From NCBI RefSeq assembly GCF_900111555.1, contig NZ_FOHZ01000001.1, forward strand, positions 62,001 through 126,000: DNA of 64,000 nucleotides, in the 5' to 3' direction. Numbering within the stretch: position 1 is the stretch's first letter; every line of letters begins with the position of its first letter. The notes under the pieces are model-generated. The model searched no databases. It was given only the letters and a program-made list of their open reading frames with translations, and had not been told where the DNA came from. The translations under genes were made by a program, and so were the position numbers. This document shows, piece by piece, positions 42,554 through 54,490 of this stretch. The stretch comes from Marinobacter segnicrescens. GTDB taxonomy: Bacteria; Pseudomonadota; Gammaproteobacteria; Pseudomonadales; Oleiphilaceae.

Positions 42554-43666
42554 TTAGGGTGTCATCTGGTGCACCGGGATATAGCGCTGGCTGCGCCTGG
42601 TCCGGTCTTCCACACGACCCACGAGCTGACCGCAAGCGGCGTCAATATCATCGCCCCTTGTGGTACGAATGGTTGTGATGTACCCCGCTTCATTGAGAAT
42701 TTTCTGGAATCGACGCGTCGCATTCATACTCGGACGACGGAAATCGCTTTCCGGAAACGGGTTAAAGGGAATCAGGTTGATCTTGCACGGGAGTCCCCGC
42801 AAGACCTCTGCCAGTTGCCGTGCATGCTCCGGCTGGTCATTGGTATTTTCAATGACCGTGTATTCGATGGTGGCCTTGCGCTTGTCCGGCAGTCGGGACA
42901 AGTAGCGGCGAGTGGCTGCCAGCAGCTCGGCAATCGGATATTTCTTGTTGAGAGGGACCAGCTGATTTCGCAATTCATCATTCGGCGCATGGAGTGAAAT
43001 GGCCAGGGAAACATCGGTCACTTCCCCCAGGCGATCCAGCGCAGGCACGACCCCTGATGTACTCACCGTTACCCGGCGCTTGGAAATGCCATAGGCCAGG
43101 TCTTCCATCATCAGGTTCATGGCGTCGACAACGTTGTCGAAATTCAGCAACGGTTCACCCATCCCCATCATGACCACGTTGGTTATGGGACGGTCCGCAT
43201 TGGGCTCAAAGGGCATGAAGGCCTTACGTGCCACCCATACCTGGCCGATGATCTCGGCGGCGGTCAGGTTACGGTTAAACCCCCGCTTGCCGGTTGAACA
43301 GAAGGTACAGTCAAGGCTGCAGCCGATCTGTGAAGACACACACAGGGTGCCCCGTTCGCCATCCGGTATCAGCACGGTTTCGACACTGTTGCCGGAGTCC
43401 ATGCGCATGACCCATTTGCGGGTACCGTCTTTGGAAGACTCATCGTAGACCACTTCCGGCCCACGAACTTCGGCAACCTCCTTGAGCTTCTCCCGCAGGG
43501 CCTTGCTCATGTTGGTCATCTCATCGAAGTCGTCCACACCCCGCTGATGGATCCACTGTAGCACCTGGGTTGCGCGGAAACGCTTCTCCCCCAATGTTTC
43601 GAAGAATGCCTCAAGCTTGGCCTTGGGCATTCCCAGCAGATTGGTTTTTTCGACAGCAGCAGTCAT
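42554..43666 (-). CDS. rlmN: Dual-specificity 23S rRNA/tRNA adenine C2 methyltransferase
   Basis: RlmN is a radical-SAM enzyme that methylates A2503 of 23S rRNA and A37 of some tRNAs. It is 370 aa. The radical-SAM cluster motif [14 protein letters not shown] is mid-protein, and [13 protein letters not shown] is the SAM-contacting GGE-like motif. The C-terminal cysteine of the methyl relay lies in [11 protein letters not shown]. Confidence 0.96.
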   Translation of the reverse strand: MTAAVEKTNLLGMPKAKLEAFFETLGEKRFRATQVLQWIHQRGVDDFDEMTNMSKALREKLKEVAEVRGPEVVYDESSKDGTRKWVMRMDSGNSVETVLIPDGERGTLCVSSQIGCSLDCTFCSTGKRGFNRNLTAAEIIGQVWVARKAFMPFEPNADRPITNVVMMGMGEPLLNFDNVVDAMNLMMEDLAYGISKRRVTVSTSGVVPALDRLGEVTDVSLAISLHAPNDELRNQLVPLNKKYPIAELLAATRRYLSRLPDKRKATIEYTVIENTNDQPEHARQLAEVLRGLPCKINLIPFNPFPESDFRRPSMNATRRFQKILNEAGYITTIRTTRGDDIDAACGQLVGRVEDRTRRSQRYIPVHQMTP

Positions 43667-43690
43667 GGTCAGTCTCGATCAGGTAACAGA

Positions 43691-43713
43691 CGGGGCGGCC
43701 GCAGCCGCCCCGG
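43691..43713 (-). promoter_or_regulatory. GC hairpin between ndk and rlmN
   Basis: CGGGGCGGC/GCCGCCCCG forms a 9-bp stem with a 4-base loop, just past the ndk stop. The following minus-strand sequence GTCTGTT is only weakly T-rich, so it is a partial terminator or mRNA stabiliser at most. Confidence 0.5.
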
Positions 43714-43719
43714 ACAGCA

Positions 43720-44148
43720 TCAGCCCCGCGGGCAGATTTCGCTGTCGTTGAAGAAATAGGCAATTTCCCGCTCAGCGGAAGCCGCAGAGTCGGAACCGTG
43801 GACGGCGTTGGCGTCAATGGTGTCAGCGAAATCCGCGCGGATGGTGCCTGCTTCCGCTTCCTTCGGGTTGGTTGCGCCCATCAGGTCACGGTTTTTGGCA
43901 ATGGCGCCTTCGCCTTCCAGAACCTGAACCACAACCGGGCCAGAGGTCATGAACGCCACCAGGTCACCAAAGAACGGGCGCTCCTTGTGCTCGGCGTAGA
44001 AGCCTTCAGCCTGCTCCTGGGAAAGGTGCATCATCTTCGCGGCAACGATCTTCAGGCCGGCTTTTTCGAAGCGGGAGTAGATCTCGCCAATGACGTTCTT
44101 GGCAACAGCATCCGGCTTGATGATAGAGAGCGTGCGCTCGTTGGACAT
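43720..44148 (-). CDS. ndk: Nucleoside diphosphate kinase
   Basis: Ndk equilibrates nucleoside di- and triphosphates. It is 142 aa, starting [18 protein letters not shown]. The phosphorylated histidine is in [16 protein letters not shown]. It has its own candidate promoter immediately downstream of iscS, so it need not be co-transcribed with iscRS. Confidence 0.97.
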   Translation of the reverse strand: MSNERTLSIIKPDAVAKNVIGEIYSRFEKAGLKIVAAKMMHLSQEQAEGFYAEHKERPFFGDLVAFMTSGPVVVQVLEGEGAIAKNRDLMGATNPKEAEAGTIRADFADTIDANAVHGSDSAASAEREIAYFFNDSEICPRG

Positions 44149-44192
44149 AATCTTTGCTCCAGTTGGGTTTCAGGTGGAAATTCCGGCCTGAG

Positions 44193-44239
44193 ATTATACG
44201 CAGTAAGGGGCCGGCTGCCTACCGACAGCGGCCCCTTAC
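44193..44239 (-). promoter_or_regulatory. ndk promoter overlapped by an inverted repeat
   Basis: On the minus strand a perfect TATAAT (44193-44198) with TAGGCA (44216-44221) at 17-base spacing faces ndk. The -35 sits in the loop of an 11-bp perfect inverted repeat, GTAAGGGGCCG (44203-44213) and CGGCCCCTTAC (44229-44239). This repeat may be the 3' hairpin of iscS, although it lacks a T-run. Confidence 0.5.
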
Positions 44240-44257
44240 CATGACAGACCAGCGGCC

Positions 44258-45430
44258 TCAGGCGGAGGTGCGCCGACGTTCACGCAACCGTTCGACCACC
44301 GAGACCACCTGGCCGGCGGCGAAATCCACTTCCTCATCCGTGGAAAACCGCCCCAGGGAGAATCGCAGACCTGCATGGGCCTGGGCCTCGCTCAGGCCAA
44401 TGGCCGTAAGTACATAGGAGGGCTCCATGGTCGCCGAGGCACAGGCCGAACCCGATGAGACCGCCAACTCCCTCAGACCCAGCATCAGCGACTCCGCTTC
44501 GATGCCGTCAAAGGAAAGGTTGATGATCCCGGGGACCCGTTGAGTTTCATGGCCGTTTAGGGTCACACCCTCGAGTTCGCCAACAGCTTCCAGGAACCGG
44601 CTCCGTAACGCTTCCAGCCGGGCCATTTCATTTTCGAGCAGCTCCCCGGCCATATCGAAGGCCTTGCCCATCCCGACAATCTGGTGGGTAGGCAGTGTAC
44701 CGGACCTCATGCCCCGCTCATGGCCGCCGCCATGGATCTGGGCCTCGATGCGAACATCCGGTGAGCGTCGCACGTAAAGCGCCCCCACGCCCTTGGGCCC
44801 GTACACCTTGTGAGCTGAAAGGGCGACCAGGTCTGCGTTAAGGTCAGACACGTTCACCGGCACCTTGCCAGCGGCCTGCGCCGCATCCACATGGAACAGC
44901 ACGCCACGCTCACGCAACATGTCTCCGATCTTGCCAATATCGTTTATGGTGCCCAGCTCGTTGTTGACCAGCATCAGGCTGACCAGCAGTGTCTCCGGCC
45001 TTAAAGCCTGTTCCACCTGTGACAGGGCAATCTGACCGGTGGCATCCGGTGTCAGCCGGGTAACGTCGCAGCCCTGACCCTCCAGCCAGCTGCAGGTATC
45101 CAGGACCGCCTTGTGCTCAATGGCGGAAGTGATGATGTGTGGGCGCACATCCGGGTTGCAGTTAGCGCCAACGGCGCCCTTTATCGCCAGGTTGTCCGAC
45201 TCGGTGGCTCCGGAGGTCCAGACAATCTCCCTTGGGTCGGCACCGATTAGCTGCGCCACCTGTCGCCGGGCATTTTCTACAGCGGCTTCTGCCTGCCAGC
45301 CATAACCATGGGAACGACTGGCCGGGTTACCAAAAACCCCGTCCAGGGTCAGGTAGCCTGCCATAAGCTCGGCAACGGCAGGGTCCACAGGCGTAGTGGC
45401 TGCGTAATCAAGATAAACCGGTGTTTTCAT
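44258..45430 (-). CDS. iscS: Cysteine desulfurase, IscS type, with shortened C-terminus
   Basis: A PLP enzyme that removes sulfur from cysteine for Fe-S clusters and thio-modifications. It is 390 aa, with start [17 protein letters not shown]. The PLP lysine lies in [15 protein letters not shown]. The sulfur-accepting cysteine is in [18 protein letters not shown]. coli IscS has 404 aa and ends in a tail that contacts IscU; here the protein stops at [10 protein letters not shown] without that tail. iscU, iscA, hscB, hscA and fdx are not next to it; ndk follows instead. A longer open frame to 45517 overlaps iscR and is not conserved. Confidence 0.92.
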   Translation of the reverse strand: MKTPVYLDYAATTPVDPAVAELMAGYLTLDGVFGNPASRSHGYGWQAEAAVENARRQVAQLIGADPREIVWTSGATESDNLAIKGAVGANCNPDVRPHIITSAIEHKAVLDTCSWLEGQGCDVTRLTPDATGQIALSQVEQALRPETLLVSLMLVNNELGTINDIGKIGDMLRERGVLFHVDAAQAAGKVPVNVSDLNADLVALSAHKVYGPKGVGALYVRRSPDVRIEAQIHGGGHERGMRSGTLPTHQIVGMGKAFDMAGELLENEMARLEALRSRFLEAVGELEGVTLNGHETQRVPGIINLSFDGIEAESLMLGLRELAVSSGSACASATMEPSYVLTAIGLSEAQAHAGLRFSLGRFSTDEEVDFAAGQVVSVVERLRERRRTSA

Positions 45431-45443
45431 GCTCTGTTTCAGG

Positions 45444-45944
45444 TCAGGCGGGCGCCTGGTCTTCCAGACGCTCGGTGTTGATGGTATCGGCCAGCGCATC
45501 TTCCCGGGCCTGGCCATCCTGTCGACTGGCCACCGCCTGGATTTCGCGCTTGTTCATCAGGTCGGCAAGGCTAATGCGACTCAGGAACTGGTGGATCTGG
45601 TCACTCAGGTCGGACCACAAGTGGTGGGTCAGGCACATTTCGCCGTTCTGGCAATCCCCCTTGTGGCTGCAGCGAGTCGTATCCAGGGACTCATTGACGG
45701 CATCTACCACATCCGCAATAAACACCTGGTCACTGGACCGACCCAGACGGTAGCCGCCACCCGGGCCACGCACACTGCTCACTAACTTTTCACGGCGCAG
45801 ACGGGAGAACAACTGTTCCAGGTAAGACAGGGAAATTCCCTGGCGCCGGGATATGTCGGCCAGGCTGACAGGCCCCTCGTCTCCGTGGAGGGCAAGGTCC
45901 AGCATGGCAGTTACGGCGTAGCGGCCCTTGGTAGTCAGTCGCAT
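45444..45944 (-). CDS. iscR: Rrf2-family Fe-S regulator IscR
   Basis: IscR is a transcription factor that binds a [2Fe-2S] cluster and represses its own operon when clusters are plentiful. It is 166 aa. The winged HTH is at residues 1-60 ([19 protein letters not shown] ... [15 protein letters not shown]). The cluster ligands, three cysteines and a histidine, are in [18 protein letters not shown] candidate autoregulatory site lies 50 bases upstream. iscS follows 13 bases after its stop. Confidence 0.95.
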   Translation of the reverse strand: MRLTTKGRYAVTAMLDLALHGDEGPVSLADISRRQGISLSYLEQLFSRLRREKLVSSVRGPGGGYRLGRSSDQVFIADVVDAVNESLDTTRCSHKGDCQNGEMCLTHHLWSDLSDQIHQFLSRISLADLMNKREIQAVASRQDGQAREDALADTINTERLEDQAPA

Positions 45945-45987
45945 AACGGCAGCCCCGGCTCAGAAGTTCATGGAATTCCAGCCGCTG

Positions 45988-46020
45988 AGTATGAATTGAC
46001 CAACCTTTTTGGTCAAGTAT
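45988..46020 (-). promoter_or_regulatory. iscR promoter with palindromic operator candidate
   Basis: On the minus strand TTGACC (46011-46016), a 17-base spacer and CATACT (45988-45993) form a promoter. The -35 and spacer are covered by a perfect inverted repeat TTGACCA-N7-TGGTCAA (45996-46016), and ATACTTGACC plus the A-run resembles the left half of a type 1 IscR site. It begins right at the cysE stop. Confidence 0.6.
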
Positions 46021-46842
46021 TCAGCGGTCCTCGGCGCCGCTCGCTGCCCGCCGGTCCTCCCCGGCGTGATCCACTGACTCAGCAGAATCATCCCGCACGC
46101 AATCAAACTCCCCCGCATCCAGCGGCGGCAACTTGCCATTGTCCACATAGTCCTGGTTGACCTTGTGGATGGCGGCGCACATCTTTTCGATACGCTCGTC
46201 CACGGCGTGCATATGATCCAGCAAACTACGCATCGCCCGGGCCACGGGATCCGGCATTTCCTCGGTCACACCGTAGGCATCGAAGCCCATGCGTTCTTCC
46301 ATTTCCTTGCGACGGTCATCTTTTTCGCGGGTCTTCACCACCATCCTTCCAGGTATGCCGACAACGGTTGCGCCGGCGGGAACCGCCTTCGTCACCACCG
46401 AGTTAGAGCCCACCTTGGCCCCCTCACCCACCTCGAACGGACCAAGAATCTTTGCGCCGGCCCCTACCACCACGCCATTGCCAATGGTCGGGTGCCGCTT
46501 GCCCTTGTTCCAGCTGGTGCCACCAAGGGTAACGCCCTGATAAAGGGTAACGTCATCCCCGATCACCGTGGTTTCACCGATTACAACACCCATGCCATGG
46601 TCGATGAAGAATCGCCGGCCAATGGTCGCGCCGGGATGAATCTCGATACCGGTCAGCCAGCGGGAAAAGGTGGAAACGCTCCGGGCCAGCCATTTGAAAT
46701 CGGCCTGCCAGATCCGGTGTGCCAGGCGGTGTAATAACAGGGCGTGCAACCCCGGATAGTTGGTCAGAACCTCAAACGTGTTACGGGCAGCGGGGTCCCG
46801 GTGAAATACGCTGGCAATGTCTTCTTTGAGTCGCTCAAACAT
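46021..46842 (-). CDS. cysE: Serine O-acetyltransferase
   Basis: CysE makes O-acetylserine, the carbon precursor of cysteine. It is 273 aa from the ATG of [18 protein letters not shown], preceded by CAGGA and overlapping the trmJ end by 8 bases. It has an N-terminal helical domain, then a left-handed beta-helix of hexapeptide repeats ([18 protein letters not shown] ... [21 protein letters not shown]) and VVGIPGRMV. It resembles the EpsC/NifP-like short type with an extra C-terminal extension of about 70 residues. It lies beside iscRS, linking cysteine supply to Fe-S work. Confidence 0.94.
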   Translation of the reverse strand: MFERLKEDIASVFHRDPAARNTFEVLTNYPGLHALLLHRLAHRIWQADFKWLARSVSTFSRWLTGIEIHPGATIGRRFFIDHGMGVVIGETTVIGDDVTLYQGVTLGGTSWNKGKRHPTIGNGVVVGAGAKILGPFEVGEGAKVGSNSVVTKAVPAGATVVGIPGRMVVKTREKDDRRKEMEERMGFDAYGVTEEMPDPVARAMRSLLDHMHAVDERIEKMCAAIHKVNQDYVDNGKLPPLDAGEFDCVRDDSAESVDHAGEDRRAASGAEDR

Positions 46843-47680
46843 TTGTCTGGTCCTGTTTGCGTCCACCGTCACCCCTGCCCGATGCCGAGGTGGATTTCTG
46901 TACCGCTGTCAGTATGCCCCGGAGGATGTTGACTTCCATCTGGTCCGGCCGGGCCCGCTGATAAAGCCGGCGGAGCCGGGTCATGAGCTGGCGGGGGTTG
47001 TCCCTGCGGTGAAAATCAATCTCCGCCAGTGTCGTCTCCAGATGGGCAAAAAAGCCTTCCAGCTCCGACACAGTAGCGGCGGGCACATCCCAGCCCGTGT
47101 CCCCGGGCGCCGTAATAGGCTTGAGTTGCGGGTTATTCTCACTGTTTTCAAGCCCCCGCAGGTATTCCATGCGAATTTCATAGCACATGACCTGGACCGC
47201 CATTGCCACGTTCAGGGAGCTGTAGTCCGGATTGGTCGGAATATGTATGTGAACATGGCACCGCTGCAACTCTTCATTACTGAGGCCATTGCTCTCTCGG
47301 CCAAACACCAGGGCCACCTGCCCCCTCCCCTGATACTCGCCCACCTGGCGGGCGGCATCGGTTGGCGACATTACTGGCCAGGGCACCTTGCGCCCGCGGG
47401 CACTGGTGCCCATTACCAGGACACAGTCTTCGATAGCCTCATCCAGGCTGGACACAACCCGCGCATGGTCAAGCACATCGGATGCACCGGAAGATCGGGC
47501 GTAGGAAGTTTCGTCAGGAAACGAGGCCGGGTTCACCAGCCAGAGATTGCCCAGCCCCATGTTTTTCATAGCCCGGGCAACGGCGCCAATGTTGCCGGAA
47601 TGGGACGTTTCCACCATTACCACGCGGACATAGTCACGGGCAGGCAGGTCGAAGGTACTTGGCAATGCGGGCTTGTGCAT
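46835..47680 (-). CDS. trmJ: tRNA (cytidine/uridine-2'-O-) methyltransferase TrmJ
   Basis: TrmJ is a SPOUT methyltransferase that modifies position 32 of tRNAs. It is 281 aa, taking [18 protein letters not shown] as the start; the upstream 17 codons are uncertain. [19 protein letters not shown] is the N-terminal signature. The knotted C-terminal SAM motif contains [17 protein letters not shown] and [18 protein letters not shown]. In Pseudomonas it has the same order suhB-trmJ-cysE-iscR. Confidence 0.93.
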   Translation of the reverse strand: MHKPALPSTFDLPARDYVRVVMVETSHSGNIGAVARAMKNMGLGNLWLVNPASFPDETSYARSSGASDVLDHARVVSSLDEAIEDCVLVMGTSARGRKVPWPVMSPTDAARQVGEYQGRGQVALVFGRESNGLSNEELQRCHVHIHIPTNPDYSSLNVAMAVQVMCYEIRMEYLRGLENSENNPQLKPITAPGDTGWDVPAATVSELEGFFAHLETTLAEIDFHRRDNPRQLMTRLRRLYQRARPDQMEVNILRGILTAVQKSTSASGRGDGGRKQDQTNV

Positions 47681-47885
47681 GAGTGGTCCGGTTCCGAAGC
47701 GGTAAAAAGAGATCAGCAAACAAGCCAACATGTTACCAGAAGGCAGCGATTTTTTGATGGTATTGGCCTCCGGTAACTGCTGCCCTGGCCGCCATGGGGG
47801 TCTTTACGGACCGGAAAAAGTTTCAAGGGCCGACGGCGATTTGCTATGATCGCGCCTTTGATCACTCCAGAAACTGAAGAATCCG

Positions 47886-48686
47886 ATGCAACCAGCCATT
47901 AAAATGGCCCTGCGTGTCGCGCGCCAGGGTGCCGATTACCTGAAAGCCCACTTCGAACGCCAGGACATTGCCGGCAACACCGCCGAAGATCGTCAGCGTC
48001 AGCTCGACCGGGTCACTGGTAACATGTTCGAGAACTTTTCCGAGCAGTTACAGAAGGCCTACAAGGATCATTACATTGCCCCCGCCGGCGACGGCAATGC
48101 CGATGGACACGCCCTTAGCTGGCATATCTTCCCGGTTATTGGTGGCGAAAACCTTCTGCGCGGCATCCCGGATTTCGTGGTAGCCCTGGTGCAGAAAAAA
48201 GACGGTCGCACCGACAACCTGCTTGTGATGAACCCGGTAACCGGTGAGGAGTATTCCGCAAGCCGTGGCCGGGGCGCCGCCCTCAACAGTCGCCGTATGC
48301 GGGTCAGCGAGACCCGACACCTGAGCGAGGCGGTTGTGGTTTCCAACCTGCTGGACCAGGCCCGTGGCGCTGAAGAGCCGCTGGTCTGGGGTGAACTGTC
48401 AGCGGGACTGGCCTCCCAGGCCCGACAGGTCCGCAGCACCGGTTGCAGTGTGCTGGACATTGCCCGGGTGGCTGCCGGCCACCTGGATGTCGCGATACTG
48501 TTTCGCCCGTCGCAGGAGGACCTGGATATAGGACTGGCTCTGGCCAACGAAGCCGGTGTTCTCAGCAGCGATTTTTCCGGTAACCCGTCTTCAGGTGACA
48601 CCCGCCAGCTGGCCATTGCCAACCCGAAGCTGATCCGGGAAGTGCTGCGCACCCTGCGCCCGTTCCAGGCCAGGCTGCCACGCTGA
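47886..48686 (+). CDS. suhB: Inositol-1-monophosphatase family protein SuhB
   Basis: A Mg-dependent phosphatase, 266 aa, whose E. coli relative also helps ribosomal RNA transcription through Nus factors. It starts MQPAIKMALRVARQGADYL. The metal-binding Asp-Pro-x-Asp motif typical of the family is replaced around LSWHIFPVIGGENLLRG (expected WIIDPLDGT), so the catalytic aspartates appear altered; catalysis may be weak. It is divergent from trmJ and ends at a bidirectional terminator. On the plus strand, TATGAT at 47845 is a possible -10. Confidence 0.88.
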   Translation: MQPAIKMALRVARQGADYLKAHFERQDIAGNTAEDRQRQLDRVTGNMFENFSEQLQKAYKDHYIAPAGDGNADGHALSWHIFPVIGGENLLRGIPDFVVALVQKKDGRTDNLLVMNPVTGEEYSASRGRGAALNSRRMRVSETRHLSEAVVVSNLLDQARGAEEPLVWGELSAGLASQARQVRSTGCSVLDIARVAAGHLDVAILFRPSQEDLDIGLALANEAGVLSSDFSGNPSSGDTRQLAIANPKLIREVLRTLRPFQARLPR

Positions 48687-48712
48687 TCCGGTAACCGCTG
48701 TCGGCTGAACAC

Positions 48713-48750
48713 AAAAAAACCGGGCTGAAATCATCCAGCCCGGTTTTTTT
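48713..48750. terminator. Bidirectional terminator between suhB and secF
   Basis: AAAAAAA then CCGGGCTG (48720-48727), an 8-base loop, CAGCCCGG (48736-48743) and TTTTTTT. It is symmetric and serves both convergent genes. Confidence 0.95.
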
Positions 48751-48803
48751 ATGCCTGGAAGATCCCCGGCGGACAACCGTGTCGCCGAAGACCCTTCCAC
48801 CAG

Positions 48804-49763
48804 TTACATCCGATTCAGCCACTCCGGAGGGGCTTCCTCTTCCTCGCCCTCTCCGGCAATGCCCTCTTTCGGGGGCACTACCATATCTGTGCGGGTCACA
48901 CCCAACGCAACAAGCAGGTTCGCAGAGACATAGATGGATGAGTAGGTGCCCACGATCACGCCAATAGCAAGGGTGATGGCGAAGTTATTGATGGCTTCAC
49001 CGCCCAGGAAATACAGCGCCATCAGCACCAGTAAGGTCGTCAAAGACGTATTGATGGTTCGGTTGATCGTCTCATGGATAGAGAGGTTGACGGTTTCCTC
49101 CGGATCATCAATCCGCAGCTTCCGGAAATTCTCCCGGATACGGTCCATGATGACGATGGTATCGTTCAGGGAGTAACCGATAACCGCCAGCAGGGCCGCC
49201 AGCACGGTAAGGTCAAAGGTCCACTGAAATAGCGCGAAGAGCCCCAGTACGATGATGACATCATGGGCCAGGGGTATCACCGATGCGATACCGAACTTGA
49301 ACTGGAAACGCATACCCACGTAGATCAGCACCACCGCGAGCGCCAGCAACATGCCCAGGCCGCTGCTCTCCTTGAGCTCATCACCGACCTGGGAGCCTAC
49401 GAACTCCGAGCTCACCAGCTCCACGTCGATGTCGGAACGATTCTGCATATCCGCAAGTATGCTGCGGCCGAGTTCGTCATCACCGGCTTCCTGCATACGG
49501 ATGAGCACCAGCGTGTCAGACCCGAAGTTCTGCACCACAAAGTCCTCGTAGCCGGCATCGGTCAACGCCTCGCGGACGTCATCAAGCTCGAGAGCCTCGG
49601 CGTACTCCAGCTCCACCGACGTGCCGCCGGTGAAGTCCAGGCCGAAGTTAAGTCCGCGCATTCCCAGCACCACAATGGATGCCACCACCAGCAACAACGA
49701 GATGATGGCGAAGGGCTTGCGCAAACTCATGAAATCAAATTTTTCGGTACGGGTATCAGACAT
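48804..49763 (-). CDS. secF: Protein translocase subunit SecF
   Basis: With SecD this inner-membrane protein uses the proton gradient to pull proteins across. It is 319 aa. TM1 is near residues 15-33, followed by the first periplasmic domain (LNFGLDFTGGTSVELEY). A cluster of five TM helices spans about 135-300, with IGYSLNDTIVIMDRIREN, the RND-family loop. Its start overlaps secD by 8 bases. Confidence 0.96.
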   Translation of the reverse strand: MSDTRTEKFDFMSLRKPFAIISLLLVVASIVVLGMRGLNFGLDFTGGTSVELEYAEALELDDVREALTDAGYEDFVVQNFGSDTLVLIRMQEAGDDELGRSILADMQNRSDIDVELVSSEFVGSQVGDELKESSGLGMLLALAVVLIYVGMRFQFKFGIASVIPLAHDVIIVLGLFALFQWTFDLTVLAALLAVIGYSLNDTIVIMDRIRENFRKLRIDDPEETVNLSIHETINRTINTSLTTLLVLMALYFLGGEAINNFAITLAIGVIVGTYSSIYVSANLLVALGVTRTDMVVPPKEGIAGEGEEEEAPPEWLNRM

Positions 49764-51630
49764 TGGCCAGCTTGCCTCCGATCGAGAGAGATTCGACCTT
49801 CCGGCCTCCGTATATGGCGTTCACCATTCCACGACTCACCACCAGGGCGGTAAACAGGGAGGTGACGATACCAATACTGAGGGTTACCGCGAACCCCTTT
49901 ACCGGCCCCGAACCCATGGCGAAGAGAATAATCGCCACCAGGAAGGTGGTGATATTGGCGTCCACAATGGAAACGAAGGCCCGCGAATAGCCGGAATTGA
50001 TCGCCAGCTGGGGTGAAACCCCTTCCCGCAGCTCTTCACGGATACGCTCGAAGATCAGTACGTTGGCGTCCACCGCCATCCCCACCGTCAGCACGATACC
50101 GGCAATCCCCGGCAAGGTCAGCGTGGCGGAAATGATCGACATGCAGGCCAGCAAAAGCATCAGGTTGAGCGTCAGCGCAACATTGGCGACCAGGCCGAAA
50201 GCCCGGTAGAAAACCGCCATGAACACCAGCACCAGGCAGAAGCCGACGACAACCGACATAAAGCCGGCATCAATGTTCTGCTGTCCAAGGCTCGGTCCGA
50301 TGGTCCGCTCCTGGACGAAGTACATGGGCGCTGCCAGGGCACCGGCACGCAACAGCAGGGCCAGTTCTGACGCTTCATGGATGGAGTCCAGCCCGGTAAT
50401 ACGGAAGCTGGAGCCCAGGGTGGACTGTATCGTGGCCAGGGAGATGATGCTGGTCTCCTGTACCCGCTCTTCACGGGTCACCACCTCGCCGTCGACAACT
50501 TCCTGTTCCATCTCGGTACGGAATTCAATGAACAGGACCGCCATACCGCGACCGACCGAGTTGCGGGTGGCGCGGGTCATCAGGTCACCACCCACCCCGT
50601 CAAGGGTAATGTTGACCTGTGGCATACCGTTTTCGTCAAAGCTCTGACTGGCGTTGGCGACGTTCTCACCGGTAACAATCACCTCCCGCTCCAGCCGTGC
50701 GGTACGACCAGGTTCATCCCGGAAAGGATAGGTCTCGGTAGAGGCTGCGGGAGCATCCTGGCGCGCCGCCAGGCGGAACTCCAGGTTGGCGGTTGCACCA
50801 AGTACCCGCTTGGCCTGGGCGGTATCCTGTACCCCAGGCAGTTCCACGATAATCCGGTCGGCCCCCTGGCGCTGCACCAGCGGCTCAGCGACACCCAGTT
50901 CATTGACACGATTACGGATAGTGGTCAGGTTCTGCTCGATGGCATAGTCCTGGATCTGCTGGATCTCCTGCTCGGACAGGCTCAGGTTCAACAGATAGTT
51001 GTCTTCCTCTGTACTCTCGTCGAGCAGGAACTCATTGTAACGATCGCGGATAATGTCGAACGCCTGTGAGCGGTCCTGCTCACTGCGGAAAGACAGCTCG
51101 ATACGGTTGCCGTCAGAAACATCGCCACCACGATAACGGATGCGCTCCTCCCTCAGCTCCCGCTTGATCTGACTGGCGGTAGCATCGAGGCGCTGCTCAA
51201 CGGCGGTTTCCATATCCACTTCAAGCAGGAAGTGAACGCCCCCGCGAAGGTCAAGGCCCAGCTTCATCGGGCCGGCACCCACTGCCTTGAGCCAGTCGGG
51301 GGTGGACTCTGCCATATTCAGGGCAACCAGGAATTCGTCACCCAGGGCCTGCTGAACAACCGGCCGCGCCTGTAACTGGTCATCAGAGCTGTTCACGCGA
51401 ATCAGCGCACTGCGCTCCTCCCGGTCAATGCCCTTGATGGTGATGCCGGCTTCCTCCAGTGCCTCGGACGCACGGTCGACGGTCTGCTGGCTGATCTCGG
51501 TACCACTGCGGGCACCGGTAATCTGGATGGCATAGTCGTCAGGGAATACGTTCGGCAAGGCATAGACGAACCCGATCGCCAGAACGACCAGGATCAGTAT
51601 GTTTTTCCAAAGCGGATACTTGTTCAGCAT
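49756..51630 (-). CDS. secD: Protein translocase subunit SecD
   Basis: It is 624 aa (E. coli 615). TM1 lies at residues 8-26, then a large periplasmic region with GLDLRGGVHFLLEVDM and the P1 head (VNELGVAEPLVQRQGADRI, VELPGVQDTAQAKRVLGAT). The C-terminal five-TM bundle contains the proton-channel motif AVDANVLIFERIREEL. yajC lies 64 bases upstream and secF overlaps downstream, the standard order. Confidence 0.96.
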   Translation of the reverse strand: MLNKYPLWKNILILVVLAIGFVYALPNVFPDDYAIQITGARSGTEISQQTVDRASEALEEAGITIKGIDREERSALIRVNSSDDQLQARPVVQQALGDEFLVALNMAESTPDWLKAVGAGPMKLGLDLRGGVHFLLEVDMETAVEQRLDATASQIKRELREERIRYRGGDVSDGNRIELSFRSEQDRSQAFDIIRDRYNEFLLDESTEEDNYLLNLSLSEQEIQQIQDYAIEQNLTTIRNRVNELGVAEPLVQRQGADRIIVELPGVQDTAQAKRVLGATANLEFRLAARQDAPAASTETYPFRDEPGRTARLEREVIVTGENVANASQSFDENGMPQVNITLDGVGGDLMTRATRNSVGRGMAVLFIEFRTEMEQEVVDGEVVTREERVQETSIISLATIQSTLGSSFRITGLDSIHEASELALLLRAGALAAPMYFVQERTIGPSLGQQNIDAGFMSVVVGFCLVLVFMAVFYRAFGLVANVALTLNLMLLLACMSIISATLTLPGIAGIVLTVGMAVDANVLIFERIREELREGVSPQLAINSGYSRAFVSIVDANITTFLVAIILFAMGSGPVKGFAVTLSIGIVTSLFTALVVSRGMVNAIYGGRKVESLSIGGKLANV

Positions 51631-51693
51631 AGGAGCCCTTTGTTGACCGCTACCAGGCCACCGGCATGGCGGTGGCCTCCCTGGTCATTGTGT

Positions 51694-52056
51694 TCAGATG
51701 TCTTTCAGAGTGCCCTTGGGCAGGGCCGCACCAACCGCAACCTTCTGAACTTTCAGTTCCACGTTATCGGCCACTTCCAGCACCACGAAGTCATCAGTCA
51801 CACGGGTGATCCGGCCAACGATGCCGCCAGAGGTCACCACTTCGTCACCCTTGTTCAGGCCCGACATCAGGGCCTTGTGCTCCTTGGCACGCTTGGACTG
51901 CGGGCGCCAGATCAGCAGGTAAAAAATCAGGATGAAACCACCGAAGAAAATGACCTGCCCCATAACTCCCATACCCTGGGCGGCGTCCTGGGCCAGGGCA
52001 ACACCCGGCACGGCTGAGGCCAGGAGGGTGGCCAACATGGCTTTTACTGCTTTCAT
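51694..52056 (-). CDS. yajC: Sec translocase accessory protein YajC
   Basis: A small SecDF-associated membrane protein of 120 aa. It has an N-terminal signal-like or TM segment (MLATLLASAVPGVALA), a second TM helix near residues 34-52 (VIFFGGFILIFYLLIWRP), and the conserved cytoplasmic part KEHKALMSGLNKGDEVVTSGG. Confidence 0.94.
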   Translation of the reverse strand: MKAVKAMLATLLASAVPGVALAQDAAQGMGVMGQVIFFGGFILIFYLLIWRPQSKRAKEHKALMSGLNKGDEVVTSGGIVGRITRVTDDFVVLEVADNVELKVQKVAVGAALPKGTLKDI

Positions 52057-52104
52057 AGGATGTCTCCGTTAGTCGTTCTGCAATGAATACGGGTGCGTGG
52101 AGGT

Positions 52105-54308
<2,204 letters not shown>

Positions 54309-54373
54309 GGACAGGTCGACTCGGGGCCGGCCCGAGAAGGCCGGAATTCTGAATACACCGGGCCAATGAGGAA

Positions 54374-54460
54374 TGGTAGCGGCGGGCGGACTCGAACCGC
54401 CACGGGTTTTACCCCAACGGATTTTGAATCCGTCGTGTCTACCAATTTCACCACGCCGCC
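54374..54460 (-). tRNA. tRNA-Leu (anticodon CAA)
   Basis: An 87-nt class II tRNA with encoded CCA. The acceptor is GGCGGCG/CGCCGCT (one G-T wobble at the end), the D arm contains GAAATTGGTAGACAC, the anticodon loop holds CAA in GGATTCAAAATCC, and a long variable arm (TTGGGGTAAAACCCGTG) and T arm GTTCGAGTC follow. Confidence 0.96.
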
Positions 54461-54490
54461 ACACAGGTTGCCCGGTTGTCGAGAGCCCGG

